Assembly: GCF_028640845.1 (NCBI RefSeq)
Contig: NC_080540.1
Span: 227,028,794 to 227,092,793, forward strand
DNA length: 64,000 nucleotides
Source: Ahaetulla prasina
Taxonomy: Eukaryota > Chordata > Lepidosauria > Squamata > Colubridae
Reading direction: 5' to 3'
Of this stretch, positions 13,301-22,579 are shown in pieces. The notes below the pieces were generated by a model that saw only the letters and a program-made list of their open reading frames with translations, searched no databases and had not been told where the DNA came from. The translations under genes were made by a program, and so were the position numbers. Positions within the stretch are counted from its first letter, which is position 1; every line of letters starts with the position of its first letter.

Positions 13301-16300
13301 AGTGGCATAAGGTATTTTATTACGAGCAGAGGAGTGGAGGACTCTTCTTGTGAAATATCTCTGGACTCTCTTGATTGTATTTATGTCCGATATGCAGTTC
13401 CAGACAGAAGAGCTTTAGTCAAGGATTGGTCTAGCAAATGTTTTGTATGCTCTAGTTAGTATTACAATATTACCAGAGAAGAAGCTACACAAGATTAGGT
13501 TAACAACTCTTAATGCCTTTTTGGCAATGTTGTTACAGTGGGCTGTGGCACTTAGATCTTTAGAAATGAGTACTCCAAGGTCCTTGACAGAGTCAGGGTC
13601 ATCTATAAGGTCATGTCCATCTAATTTGTATTTTATGTTTTGATTTTTGTTTGCCAATGTGCAAGACAGAGCATTTGTTGGTTGCTATTTGAAGTTGCCA
13701 CTTGTTAGACCAATCTGCCACATAGTCAAGATCTTTTTGAAGGGTAGTTGCATTGTCTGTGGTGTTGAATAGTATAACATCATCAGCAAAGAGAACACAG
13801 TTGCTTTTAATATGACCGCAAAGGTTATTTATGTAAAGTATACAGAGTGTTGGACCTAAAACATTGCCTTGGGGAACACCACTATTAACAGGTACAGGAT
13901 TTGATAGAGTGCTTCCTATTTTGACCAATTGTTGCCTGTTTGACAGGAAGGCAGCTATCCATTTATATAGGAGTCCAGAAATGCCATAGGATTTTAGTTT
14001 TAGAAGTAATTTGTCGTGTACCACCAAATCAAAAGCTTTACAGAAGTCTATTGCTTTGCCCTGATCGAGATGTGTAGTCCATATGTTTTTGCAATGTAGT
14101 AGTTGTAGATTACAGGATAATTTTTTTCTGAACCCAAATTGTTTGATAGAAAGTAGGTTGTTTGTCTCTAGGTGGAAGGTGATAGATTGGTTAATGATTG
14201 ATTCCATGACTTTGTTGGTGACGTAACATAAAGAGATTGGTCTGTAATTTTCAACTAGGCTAGGCTCTCCCTTTTTGAAGATAGGTATGACCTTGGCTTG
14301 TGACCATACGTAGGGCAAGGTGCTGGTACTGAAAGATTTTTCAAAAACTATGCTTAGAGGTTCTGCAACTGCAGTGGAAAGCTTTTTTAAGAAGTATGCA
14401 CATAGTCCATCAGGTCCAATAGATAGAGATGGTTTTTGATTGCGTAGTGCCTTTTCAACATTGTCTTCTGTAAAATCAATATGTACAAGATCGCCGTAAT
14501 CATTGTAATTGTCTGTACTACGGCTGGGAAATATTTGGTATATGTTGTTGCTGTTTACAAAGACTGAGCCGAAAAACGTGTTAAAGAGATTGGCTTTAAC
14601 GGTTTCGTCAATACAGTCTACGTTGTTTGATCCTTTTAGGGGTGGGAGGGATCTTGAGTCTTTAAGTTTGTTGTTTACAAAATTATAGAAGGCACGGGTG
14701 GATTTTGTGCGTAGGTGGTTTTCTTCTTGCTTGATGTGATAATTGTTACATTCAGTCTTTATTTGTTGGCATAGATTTTTGTAGCAGTTTTTGAAGTTAG
14801 CTACATAGTTTTGTTTTTTTGTCAGAGATATTTTTTCTGGATTGTAATTTCCTTTTTGATATTGGTAGTTTATTTTTTTCTGGTTTTGTGGGATATTAGT
14901 GGTACATAAAGTTTAATGATTCTTTTGATTTCACACAAGAAAATGTCGTAATAGTCATCAGCAGTATTACAGCCAGAGAATAGATTTGCCAATCAAGATA
15001 TGAGAGTCCATTGTCTATGAGATCATAGGTGGCTTTTTTAAAGTTATAACAGGGAATCCAATCATTATAATTTTTGAGAGGGTGTAAGTTGAGACAAAAG
15101 TCAATCATGCTATGGTCCCTGTTGGAGAATGGTTCTTTTATTTGTAGTTCATAAATTGAATTTAAACTGTTGCAGAAGATGAGATCAAGTGTTCTGTCCC
15201 CTCCCGGCCTCGGCCACGCGAGCTGGCGAAACGAGCCAGTAATTGAGTTCACGGCTGCTATCAGTCCTGGCAGGGAATCTGCAGCTGCCTGCCAAAGTCT
15301 CCCTTATCTTGGGGTTGCCGGGCAACCAAGAAGTCAGTAACCCAGGCCGAATGTTCAGCTCAATTCTCCACGAGTCAAAGAGTTCAGCTCACTTCTCCAT
15401 GAGTCAAAGAGTTCAGCTCAATTGTTGCTCGTCACGGAGCAGAAGAGCAGCCAGGGCTGCTTTTATACTCTGTGGGGTATGGCTCCATGACTCAGCACTC
15501 TCTAGGCCTGCCCCACCCCTTCCTTTGTTGTAGCCACCTCTCGTATCTCCAAAACCTGGGATCCAGGCAGGCCTGGTTGCCAGCAGCCAGGTCTGGAGGC
15601 GTGGCCTGGGGGGAAAGAGTCAGGGGACGGAGGCCTCGTTATCTCCTCCACCTGGCCTGCCTCTGGCTCCTGGAGCTGAGCCAGAGGAGCCGGTGATCCT
15701 GAGGTAAGTTCTGATGGCCCTTCGCCCTCACTTTCCGAGTCACTTTCTGGCAGGGGGCCCGGCTTGGGGGGTGCAGACACAACATCAAGGCAGTTGTTGA
15801 GTCTAGTGTTGTTAGTTACTAGCTGAACAAGTCCTAGATTAGTTACAGTATTGTACAGGGTTGCATGCATAGGTTCAGTTGTACATTCATTTAGGGCCCA
15901 ATTAATAAGTAAGTTAATGTCACCAAGAAAGATTATTGGGTGTGGGCAGGAGGTTGCCCAGGTTAGCATCTCCTCTCCTTTCTTATATTTTTGTGAATTA
16001 GGGAAGTGCTATCGTAGTCACTTAAAAAATGCTGTTGTGGACTTAAAACATGTTTTTCCCTTCATTGCTTTGATAACAGAGCTCCCATATTTCTATCAGG
16101 CTCATCTTCCTTACTCTCTATAAAACCAACTAACAAAATAGCCTGTAATCCTGCACAAATGTGGATAAAGGTTAGTTGCATTTCCTGGTACTGAAATGCT
16201 GGGTAAATGGCTTACCCATAGTTAGTTCATAGTACAATCTAGAATAAATTTTGCTATATATTTTCAATCCCACAACAAAATGAGTAGCAATTATTACATG

Positions 16301-16521
16301 CCTTTGCAATTGTGCAAGTGAACCATATGTAGTACCAGGGAATCAAAACAGGACACAGAAGAAAAGCACTCACTTCTGTTGTCCTTTCCCCAAATGAAAA
16401 GAATATATTTCACACTGAATTTTTTTTAAATGTCCCAAAATGCTTACTCTTCTGCAGAAAGAGAAGTATATCCCTTCCCCCTACCAAAGTTGCCATCTAG
16501 GTAATGCTCTCCCCTAGGCAT
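7292..16521 (-). CDS. MLANA: MLANA (melan-A/MART-1), whole coding region, 4 coding exons
   Basis: Coding exons on the minus strand are 16521-16448, 11860-11764, 10450-10346 and 7360-7292. Lengths 74+97+105+69 nt give 114 codons plus stop, and each junction has AG/GT signals and matching phase (2, 0, 0). The product is a small single-pass membrane protein of melanosomes and their precursors. Human MLANA is 118 residues and works with PMEL in melanosome biogenesis. The N terminus is MPRGEHYLDGNF. A hydrophobic segment of about 21 residues starts after residue 26 (GIGILIVLLAVLLILGCW). A basic/Cys-rich CCKRH follows. The cytoplasmic tail ends in two PPxY motifs, PPAY and PPPY. The third coding exon is the least conserved and its assignment rests on phase, splice sites and position. 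The gene faces KIAA2026 tail-to-tail and ERMP1 head-to-head, as in other amniotes. A non-coding first exon is expected upstream but was not located. Confidence 0.93.
7600..7900 (-). mobile_element. tRNA-derived SINE, second family
   Basis: The minus strand starts near GGCCGTGGTGGCTCAGGCTG and carries a B-box-like GCTCGAATCCCACC. It ends in an A/T-rich tail (TTATTTATTTAT on the plus strand, 7605-7640). A second copy lies at 40886-41140. It sits about 240 bp from the MLANA last exon. Confidence 0.8.
8098..8376. mobile_element. Degenerate hAT-type element
   Basis: The left end CAGGGGTCCCCAACCCCC and decayed right end GTTTGGGAACTGCTG are flanked by TTCTATAT and TTCTACAG (6 of 8 matches). The overlapping long minus-strand frames are repeat-derived. 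Confidence 0.65.
8519..8590 (-). mobile_element. Short CR1-like LINE tail fragment
   Basis: GGACAGGAACGGTAGGCA and the following ACCCCTTACAGAT match the 3' end of the larger LINE at 12929 onward. Only about 70 bp are present. Confidence 0.6.
8877..9035. repeat. Palindromic MITE-like repeat
   Basis: The left arm (TTTGGCTAAGTAGCCAAAA ... CATCCTTGTATTGTCAGT) is mirrored by the right arm (ACTGACAATACAAGGATG ... TTTTTGGCTACTTAGATAAA). The arms are about 65 bp around a short A/T centre near 8950. It is probably a foldback DNA element. The target duplication is unclear. Confidence 0.75.
9500..10138. mobile_element. Inverted-repeat DNA element (CCCTGAAAATAA family)
   Basis: The left end TTTCCCTGAAAATAAACCCT and the right end TTTTCAGGGAAAAGACGGGT are inverse of one another. 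Motifs such as AATAAG recur inside. The interior (about 9590-10040) is GC-rich and differs from the smaller relative at 34462-34697. That relative is bounded by TA, so a Tc1/mariner-type origin is inferred. Confidence 0.65.
10346..10450 (-). CDS. MLANA: MLANA third coding exon
   Basis: The 105-nt exon (35 codons, phase 0 at both ends) lies between an acceptor ending CCAAAG and the donor GTAAGATG. It encodes a Ser-rich cytoplasmic segment including GRSSLSDSKLPLRE. SDSKLPL aligns with the RDSKVSL region of human melan-A; the rest is divergent. The upstream acceptor could shift by a few bases, but the phase argument favours this one. Confidence 0.85.
10920..11415 (+). mobile_element. L2-like LINE 3' region
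   Basis: Text such as GGCATGGGGCCAGCACATTTGAGAGACTGG resembles the C-terminal coding part of an L2-type LINE, whose better copy is at 21174-21680. It continues into a CA microsatellite (11304-11331) and an AATAAATAA tail. It is degraded, with no intact frame. Confidence 0.6.
11764..11860 (-). CDS. MLANA: MLANA second coding exon (transmembrane segment)
   Basis: The 97-nt exon follows the acceptor TTTTCAACAG and ends at TTTTG|GTAAGA. Its first base completes Glu25, and 32 codons follow. It encodes ATGIGILIVLLAVLL then ILGCWCC and the basic KRHSGY. This is the membrane span and juxtamembrane region. It is the most conserved part of melan-A and corresponds to the region containing the human EAAGIGILTV epitope. 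Confidence 0.96.
13611..14318 (-). pseudogene. CR1-like reverse transcriptase remnant
   Basis: An open stretch of 235 codons encodes the fingers/palm of a non-LTR reverse transcriptase. NYRPISL is near residue 25, the FDLVVHDKLL block about residue 97, SGVPQGNVLGP about 145 and FADD about 177. The frame is not continuous with the endonuclease part, and the 3' portion shifts frame near 13657. It is a fossil LINE, not a host gene. Confidence 0.88.
15190..15784 (-). mobile_element. Solo LTR, copy 1 (595 bp), TSD TCAAG
   Basis: Bounded on the plus strand by TGTTCTGTCCCC and GACACAACA, with TCAAG on both sides (15185-15189 and 15785-15789). On the minus strand this is a TG...CA LTR starting TGTTGTGTC, with the TATA-like GAGTATAAAAGC around 15461-15472. 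It is inserted into the CR1 LINE. The family recurs at 36198 and 51520. A 5-bp duplication fits retroviral-type or gypsy integration. The left part of the transcribed strand keeps a long open frame rich in Glu, Ser and Pro. Confidence 0.9.
16448..16521 (-). CDS. MLANA: MLANA first coding exon
   Basis: The ATG (16521-16519) follows an acceptor with a T-rich tract, CTTTGTTTTTTTAG (ending at 16543), leaving 21 nt of 5' UTR in this exon. It encodes MPRGEHYLDGNFGRGKGY then TSLSAE plus GA, and the donor is GTAAGC. The MPR start and SAEE end match human (MPRED..., TTAEE). Confidence 0.95.
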
Positions 16522-16870
16522 CTTGCTTTGTTCAGGTCTCACCTAAAAAAACAAAGAGAGCAATGCCTGGTCTGTACAATACATTTCCATAAGATTTTTG
16601 AAATGAAATGCAAAAATATAGTCTTACTTTTCCGCAGCATGAAAGGTGTTTTGACGTAACTATAGTACTGCACAAGCAGCATCATGCTATGTTCTCATCC
16701 CCAACCTTCTGAGGAAATCTAAAAGCCTCTTTAGATGTTTCCATTTTAAAGTACTATTTTCCTCCTTTCCACCAACAAGGTTTTATTAGGGTTATGATCC
16801 AGCAGGCTTTATCAATGTTGGGCTTGGTGCTGTGGTCAGGAGTGGGACTCCTGCCTTGGTTAGACTACAA

Positions 16871-17650
16871 CAGGGGTCACCAACCTTTTGGACCTCAGGG
16901 ACCACTAAATTCATAATTTTAAATCCTGCAGACCACTAATATGATCTGCCTAATGACTGGCTGGGTGGGCGTGGCTAGGTGGTCATGTGACTGGGTGGGC
17001 ATGGCCAACTAGATGTCACTCATGTGGAGGGGCACCTCACCAGCCTCTACTCACCCCTCCCCTCTCAGTCACTCCTCCCTCCCCAGGCTCCTTAGGGCCC
17101 CAACAGGAAGCAGTTGCTGGAGCTAAGCAGCCAACATGAGAAACAGTTGGCAAAACAGCTGGCTCAGTTCAAATTGGATGGGACCAAGAAGAAGGCTCAG
17201 TAGAAGCACCTCACTGAGGACTATGAGCATCGGCTTTCCAAGCAGAGGGAAGACCTGCGGGAGTGCAAGGCCAGATACCGCTGCCTGGAGGCTCGGTGGC
17301 TGAGATGGTCAGCCAGTTCCAGGCCATAATGCAGTCCCACTGGAACAAGGTCCTCCGGCTCTTCGCCACCAGCAGCACTTCCCTCCAGCCTTTGCCCAAA
17401 GCCCCGCACCAGGAGGCTGAAGCAGACTCCAAGTCAGAATTTCTGTCCCCTTTCGACCCACACAAAAAGACCCTGAAACGGGAGACTCTGCAGCAACACA
17501 AACGTTCATTGCATGTATCTGTCCCAGGGGCCATAGTTTGAGGACCCCTGATTTAGTGCACTATAAAAATTGCAAATAATTTTTCTGTGGACCACCAAAA
17601 TTTTCTCACGGACCACCAGTGGTCCACGGACCACCAGTTGGTGACCGCTG
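16871..17650. mobile_element. hAT-type element carrying a captured gene fragment
   Basis: The ends are CAGGGGTCACCAACCTTTTG and GTTGGTGACCGCTG. The flanks are GACTACAA (16863-16870) and GACTAAAA (17651-17658), 7 of 8 matching. The target is the 3' end of a CR1 LINE, which continues at 17651. The interior from about 17090 to 17545 is GC-rich and resembles mRNA. A second hAT-like end (GAGGACCCCTG, 17541-17551) marks a possible nested element. Confidence 0.8.
17100..17541 (+). pseudogene. Broken coiled-coil protein gene fragment inside a hAT element
   Basis: The first frame reads KQLLELSSQHEKQLAKQLAQ, continues through a stop codon near 17200 to EDYEHRLSKQREDLRECKAR, then shifts frame near 17275. 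The next frame continues as EMVSQFQAIMQSHWNKVLRL and a Ser/Pro/Glu-rich tail to about 17541. The content is heptad-like, intron-less and coding in style, unlike the surrounding repeat. It may derive from a centrosomal coiled-coil gene (centrobin-like is a guess); the parent is unproven. One stop and one frameshift show it is dead. Confidence 0.65.
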
Positions 17651-17705
17651 GACTAAAAGACCTCCAAGGTCCCTTCCAGCCCTATGATTCTATTATTTCT
17701 ATCAG
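17651..17705 (+). mobile_element. CR1 LINE 3' end, split by the hAT insertion
   Basis: GACTAAAAGACCTCCAAGGT and CCCTTCCAGCCCTATGATTC are the terminal CR1 consensus. The upstream half lies left of 16863. Confidence 0.8.
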
Positions 17706-19472
17706 CTACTTCAGGCTTTTGTTCCTCCTCATTTTCAGTTGCTGAGAATAGCCCTCCATGGTAATTTTGCCTTGGGCCTTAAAAGGAATGAGGCACTCAG
17801 CTTTCACAGAAATATCTCCCATTCTCTCTGCCTGGTGCTTTCTGAAGTGCTTGTTAGAGCTTGTGCAGATTCCTTATAAACATGGCCTTTATGCTTTTGA
17901 AGCTTTTGTACTGCACTTTTTTATTTAGAGAATGCTAATTTGATTCTGCCCAGAAGGCTATTTTCATTTTAAAAAGAAAGCTTATGTGATACAAACAATG
18001 ATTGATTCTGTTTACATATTTCAAAGAAGTGATACTTAGAACATATGATCTGCCCACAGAATGCAACAATTCAATTAAAAATGAAACAACTCACAGAAGA
18101 ATGTGAAAGGCCTTTACTTACGGGGGAAAAACTGGAGAGCAGCTACCAATCAAGTCAAGCTTGCTGGACAAATGCTTTCTAATCAGTATCAGAAACACAA
18201 AAACATGACTCTAGGTTAAATCGTGCAATTCAGTTTTGCTATCAAGAGCAGATTATCCAATTTTCAATGGTATCTGAATGTAAAACCCCTTTTATTTATA
18301 AGCTGAAGAAATGTGATTCAAGTTATAACAGGTAAAAGGATTTCAGATCTTGGTTTTATATCTTATATATAGCTTCTGATAACTCTGGGGCAAGTGCACC
18401 AGACTGGTGTTTTTACAACCATATCACACAATATATTTAATGTGTAGTGGAACAAGTGTGTCTCTTTGGGAAATAAAATACATGTAGACAAGATTAAAAT
18501 GTCCATGCTACAAGAATGGTATCTCTCAACAGAACCTATTTCTCACTTTTTGCATGTTCTGTGTACTCTCTAAATCTGATCCAGAAAGTGGATGTGGAGC
18601 AGACATTGAGATATAGGAGGAACTACAATGAAGGAACATGGAAAAAATCCATAGCTTGAACTCATTTCATTTTGTATATATCCTGTAATCAAGAAGTGAT
18701 AATGAGCTTTGTTAAGACTTGTTTTCTCTAATGTCATCATCTCTCAAACTTTTTAATGGATTTGTTTTGTTGTCATTTATATAAATACCCAAAGAAAATT
18801 AATCATCCATACTAAATCAAGCTGTATGGTTTAATCTAATTTGTATGACTCCAGCCTTAGACAAATATATACACACTTTCTGTTAGCTGCAATTACGCTA
18901 GTAAATCCAATTAAAGGCAGTAAACAGGCTAACATTCTGCAAGATCAGAATCAAAACAGCATTAATTCATTTAACTTTATTTCAAACAAAGACCACACAA
19001 TCAAAAAGCAGCAACAAAGAAAAGCACCATAAAAATTCATTAGTTTTGATGACTGTCTATTTACATGAACATAAAATGTTAGTTAGTTTTAATATTAAAT
19101 TTTAAAACACTAAAATCTGATTTCACAATAGTCTAAAAACAAAAATGTGGTATTGTCTGATAGCAAAGTAGTAAATTATCACTGAAGTAAAATAATGACT
19201 CCACCAATTGCATCAAATTTATTTTTCAGAAATAAGGAATCGTACAGAGCTGAAATCTAATATAAAACCTAGCAAACAAAAATTCTGACTCTTACCAGTT
19301 CCTATACATCCAGGGTCTGGCTGAGCTATGAAAGGTTTTCTCATTTTTCCTTAGGATTAGCTAACTCTCATGACTATCACGAGTGAATTCCTGGCAATAC
19401 AGCTTTTGATCACTATAATTGGCATGATTTAGCTATAAAATGGCTTTTATTCCTCAGTCTAACGTCTCCCCC
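17706..19472. other. Intergenic stretch, no feature seen
   Basis: AT-rich sequence with only short incidental open frames. Upstream MLANA non-coding exons or promoter could lie here but cannot be recognised. Confidence 0.35.
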
Positions 19473-19509
19473 ACTAGTTTAAACAACTTAATAAGTTGTT
19501 TAAACTAGT
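19473..19509. repeat. Perfect 17-bp inverted repeat, 3-nt loop
   Basis: ACTAGTTTAAACAACTT (19473-19489) is followed after AAT by its exact inverse (19493-19509). The stem is A/T-rich, with no T-run that would suggest a terminator. Confidence 0.9.
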
Positions 19510-19704
19510 CACCTTTCTTAATCTAATGCTCTCCAGATGATCTGTCTGGGCATTTTGGGAGATAAATTCCCAAGACATCTAGAGAAAACAAGCTGAAGAA
19601 GGTTGTTTTGACCCTATAATATGGTTGCCACTATTGCTACTGGCTGCAAGTAGCATAAACTTGTTTTCTTGTTGTTTTAATCTATTGGTTCTGATTTTTT
19701 AGGG

Positions 19705-19813
19705 CAGGAGTCCCCAACCCCTGGGCCCACTACCACCAGCCCCCGACTCATGTGGCTCTGTTCCCCTCTCTCTCCCAGCTAGGCTGCTAAGCCGCAAAGG
19801 TTGGAGACTACTG
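19705..19813. mobile_element. hAT-type element A of a tandem pair
   Basis: Ends are CAGGAGTCCCCAACCCCT and AGGTTGGAGACTACTG. The flanks are TTTTAGGG on the left and CTTTAGGG on the right (7 of 8). Confidence 0.8.
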
Positions 19814-19821
19814 CTTTAGGG

Positions 19822-19996
19822 CAATGGTTCTCAAGGTGGGCCATATTTTTAAGAGGCCAGTCTTTTTTACGATACAGTTTAGCTTCATAAACAGGGAAAA
19901 CCGTAAAGTACCTTTTCCTGGCTAACAGGGACTATAAAGGGGTGGTCACAGAGGTAAACGAGGGGGCTATGAACAAAAAAAGGTTGAGAACCCCTG
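19822..19996. mobile_element. hAT-type element B of a tandem pair
   Basis: Ends are CAATGGTTCTCAAGGTGG and GGTTGAGAACCCCTG. It is flanked by exact CTTTAGGG copies (19814-19821 and 19997-20004), so it used the duplicated target of element A. Confidence 0.85.
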
Positions 19997-20039
19997 CTTT
20001 AGGGCATATCAACTCATTTTTCCACATGATCAACTTTCA

Positions 20040-20240
20040 GATATTTGAAGACTGCTACTCTATCTCCCCTCAGCTGTCTCTTCCCTAAATTATGCTTATC
20101 CAATTCCTCACAAGGCTTCATTTCTAGACCCCTTATAATCTTTATAACCAACTTGTCACTGTCGGTTTTGAACTGTGGCGTTCAGAACTGGACACTGTAC
20201 TCCAAATGGGACTGATCAGTGGATGGACAGAAAGAATTAT
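20040..20240 (-). mobile_element. Old CR1 LINE fragment
   Basis: GAACTGGACACTGTACTCCA and CTATCTCCCCTCAGCTGTCT are antisense CR1 3'-region motifs. It is strongly diverged. Confidence 0.7.
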
Positions 20241-20527
20241 GTACTGTGATCTGACAGTGTTCTCTTTGTATCAGCTACTTATTAGCAGATTACAATTATC
20301 TAGGATTCCTGAATGTATTGGACTTCATTCTAGCTAGATAGAGCAACCTATCTTGTAGAGTGGTTGTTGTAGGGAAAATAGGTGAAGAGAGCCCTAGTTG
20401 TGCTTCTTTTGGCTCCTGAATTAAAGATAGGATGCAAAACAAACAAATACATCTAAGTTGCAAGACTCAGTTCTGTCCACTTCTACATGGGAGTAAGTTC
20501 AACTGAACTACAGATATTTCTCTATAA

Positions 20528-20662
20528 CACGGGTGTCAAACGTGCAGCATTACGTTGCCATCATGTGATGTTTCACGATGTTTTTTCCCGTCGCGGACTG
20601 GAGTGGGCATGGCTTGTGCATGGTACATTTGGCCCACGGGCCCCCAGTTTGACACCCCTGCT
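20528..20662. mobile_element. hAT-type element, short copy
   Basis: Ends GGGTGTCAAACGTG and CAGTTTGACACCCCTG belong to the family at 2721. Approximate flanks are TCTATAAC and TGTATAAC. Confidence 0.75.
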
Positions 20663-21173
20663 GTATAACATAGAATTAGCTATACATTATTAATTAATTC
20701 AATTTAATTTATATGCTGTCCCTTGCTGTTGAAGTGACTCTGGGCAGCTATATACTCTCTTTGTATTATTTTCAGTTCTTGAACTTTTAGTACGAGCTCT
20801 GGGAGTTGGCATTAATGTTCAAAAATGAATTTCCTCATTGGTGAGTATTTATGGTACTGTTGAAAGCTTTTTGTGCTTCACAACTCTCATAAAAGAATGT
20901 GGACCAGATTTGGTTTATGTATACATAAACAGTTCTTTGTCAATGTTAACAGTACATAGTCACAAATAACCCATGTGACAATATAACTAATACGTTCATA
21001 TCTTGCCAGGGGCTGATTTAACATTCAGAGAATTTAAGGTTCTAAATGTCAGTGGTCTGCTTTTCTTAGGTGCAGTGAGAAATCACTACCAATGCAAAGT
21101 CAACCAAGCTGATCATTTCATAAGAGGGAGCATAATATTGAATTATTCAATCTGCGCTTAGATAGGCTTAATA

Positions 21174-21680
21174 ATAATAATAATAATAATAATATTTTAA
21201 TTTGTATACCGCCCTTCTCCCGAAGGACTCAGGGCGGTGAACAGGCAGATAAAATATAAATACACACAATAATTTAAAAACAACCCTTAAAAAACTAATT
21301 TAAATGCCCAAAACGTTAAAAAACATACTCCCCTGTAAAATAACAATTTTAAAAACCCATCCAATAAAAATAAAAATCAGGCTAGTCCAGCCATATGAAA
21401 TAAATAAGTTTTAAGTTCGCGGCGAAAGGTCCTAAGGTCAGGTAATTGTCGGAGTCCGAGGGGAAGTTCGTTCCACAGGGTCGGAGCTCCCACAGAGAAG
21501 GCCCTCCCCCTGGGGGCCGCCAGTCGACACTGTTTGGCTGACGGCACCCTGAGGAGTCCCTCTCTGTGGGAGCGTACCGGACGATGGGAGATAGAAGCCG
21601 GCAGTAGGCGGTCCCGTAGATAGCCCGGTCCTAAGCCATGGAGCGCTTTGAAGGTGGTAACCAATACTTAACAAGGCAAT
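21174..21680 (-). mobile_element. L2-like LINE, 3' end with (TTA)n tail
   Basis: The minus strand encodes GPGYLRDRLLP and, further on, GAPTLWNELPLGLRQLPDLR, the C-terminal region typical of L2-type LINE ORF2. On the plus strand the 3' tail appears as the ATA/TAA microsatellite at 21169-21194. It is 5'-truncated. Confidence 0.8.
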
Positions 21681-22047
21681 TCTGTCCTGCCTACTCTGAG
21701 GTAAGCTACACTAAGATCAAAAGGAGGTAGGTATTCCTGTGATGGCTAAGAGCACCAGTGTTCCTGAAAAAGATCTCCTTGCAGCCTCGTCTCAATTTTT
21801 TAAGATTATACTCCCTTTAATTCTAAAAAAGGAAATGGAAATTCTTTTGATATTTAACATACATCATTGTTAGTGTCCGGCAGCTTTTACCATACCAGGA
21901 AGAATCAACCAACTTTTATCTAGTATTGGAGATGTGTGTACACCATCCATGAAACTATTAGAAAAAAAAGACTGATAACTTGTTTACTGAGAAATAAATT
22001 TATGAATATCTAAGGATTTTTTTTTTTGCTGTATATGGGCTTCAATA

Positions 22048-22433
22048 CAGGTAGTCCTCAACTTATGACCACAATTGTGCCCAGAATTTATGCCGCTAAA
22101 TGGGAAATTTGTTTTGTCCCATTTTACAATTTTTCTTGCTACATTTGTTACGTGAATCACTGCAGTCATTAAATTATTAACATGGTTCTTAAATGAATCT
22201 GGATCCCCCATTGACTTTGCTTGTCAGAAGGTCGCAAAAGGTGATCACATGACCCTGGGACACTGCAACTGTCATAAAAATGAACCAATTGTCTAGCATT
22301 CAAATGTAAATCATGTGACCATGGGGATACTGCAACAGTTATAAGTGTGAAAAATAGGTCATGTCACTTTTTTCATTGCCACTGTAACTTCAAATGGTCA
22401 CTAAATGAACTGTTGTAAGTGGAGGACTACCTG
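22048..22433. mobile_element. Tc1/mariner-type MITE, complete
   Basis: TA precedes CAGGTAGTCCTCAACTTATG, and GTGGAGGACTACCTG is followed by TA. It is 386 bp with no coding content. Family members are at 4796, 23878, 25074, 52253 and 61600. Confidence 0.85.
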
Positions 22434-22579
22434 TACCTAGTATAAAATACAATATATTTAAAGCTTTTAAGTTGCATTTAATTCAATTTAGTTTACTTGA
22501 TTTGCCATATCTCCTAGGATATTTTTAATTCCAAGTCTATTCTACCGACTGGGATATCTTCGTAACTTCCCGTACAAAT

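Larger units (their letters stand above)
12929..15972 (-). mobile_element. 5'-truncated CR1-clade LINE, interrupted by a solo LTR
   Basis: Reading right to left, the element carries an endonuclease remnant (about 15790-15972, with FLGDIN and NW), more endonuclease (14896-15190), a reverse transcriptase (13611-14318), and a 3' end at about 12929. The RT contains NYRPISL, GVPQGNVLGP and the FADD catalytic box. A solo LTR (15190-15784) splits it. The LINE is broken by frameshifts and stops and is inactive. Confidence 0.9.

Noticed and set aside
15502..15969. 155-codon minus-strand frame as a possible gene
   Set aside because: It joins LTR sequence to LINE endonuclease sequence across the insertion border; an accidental fusion of two repeats.
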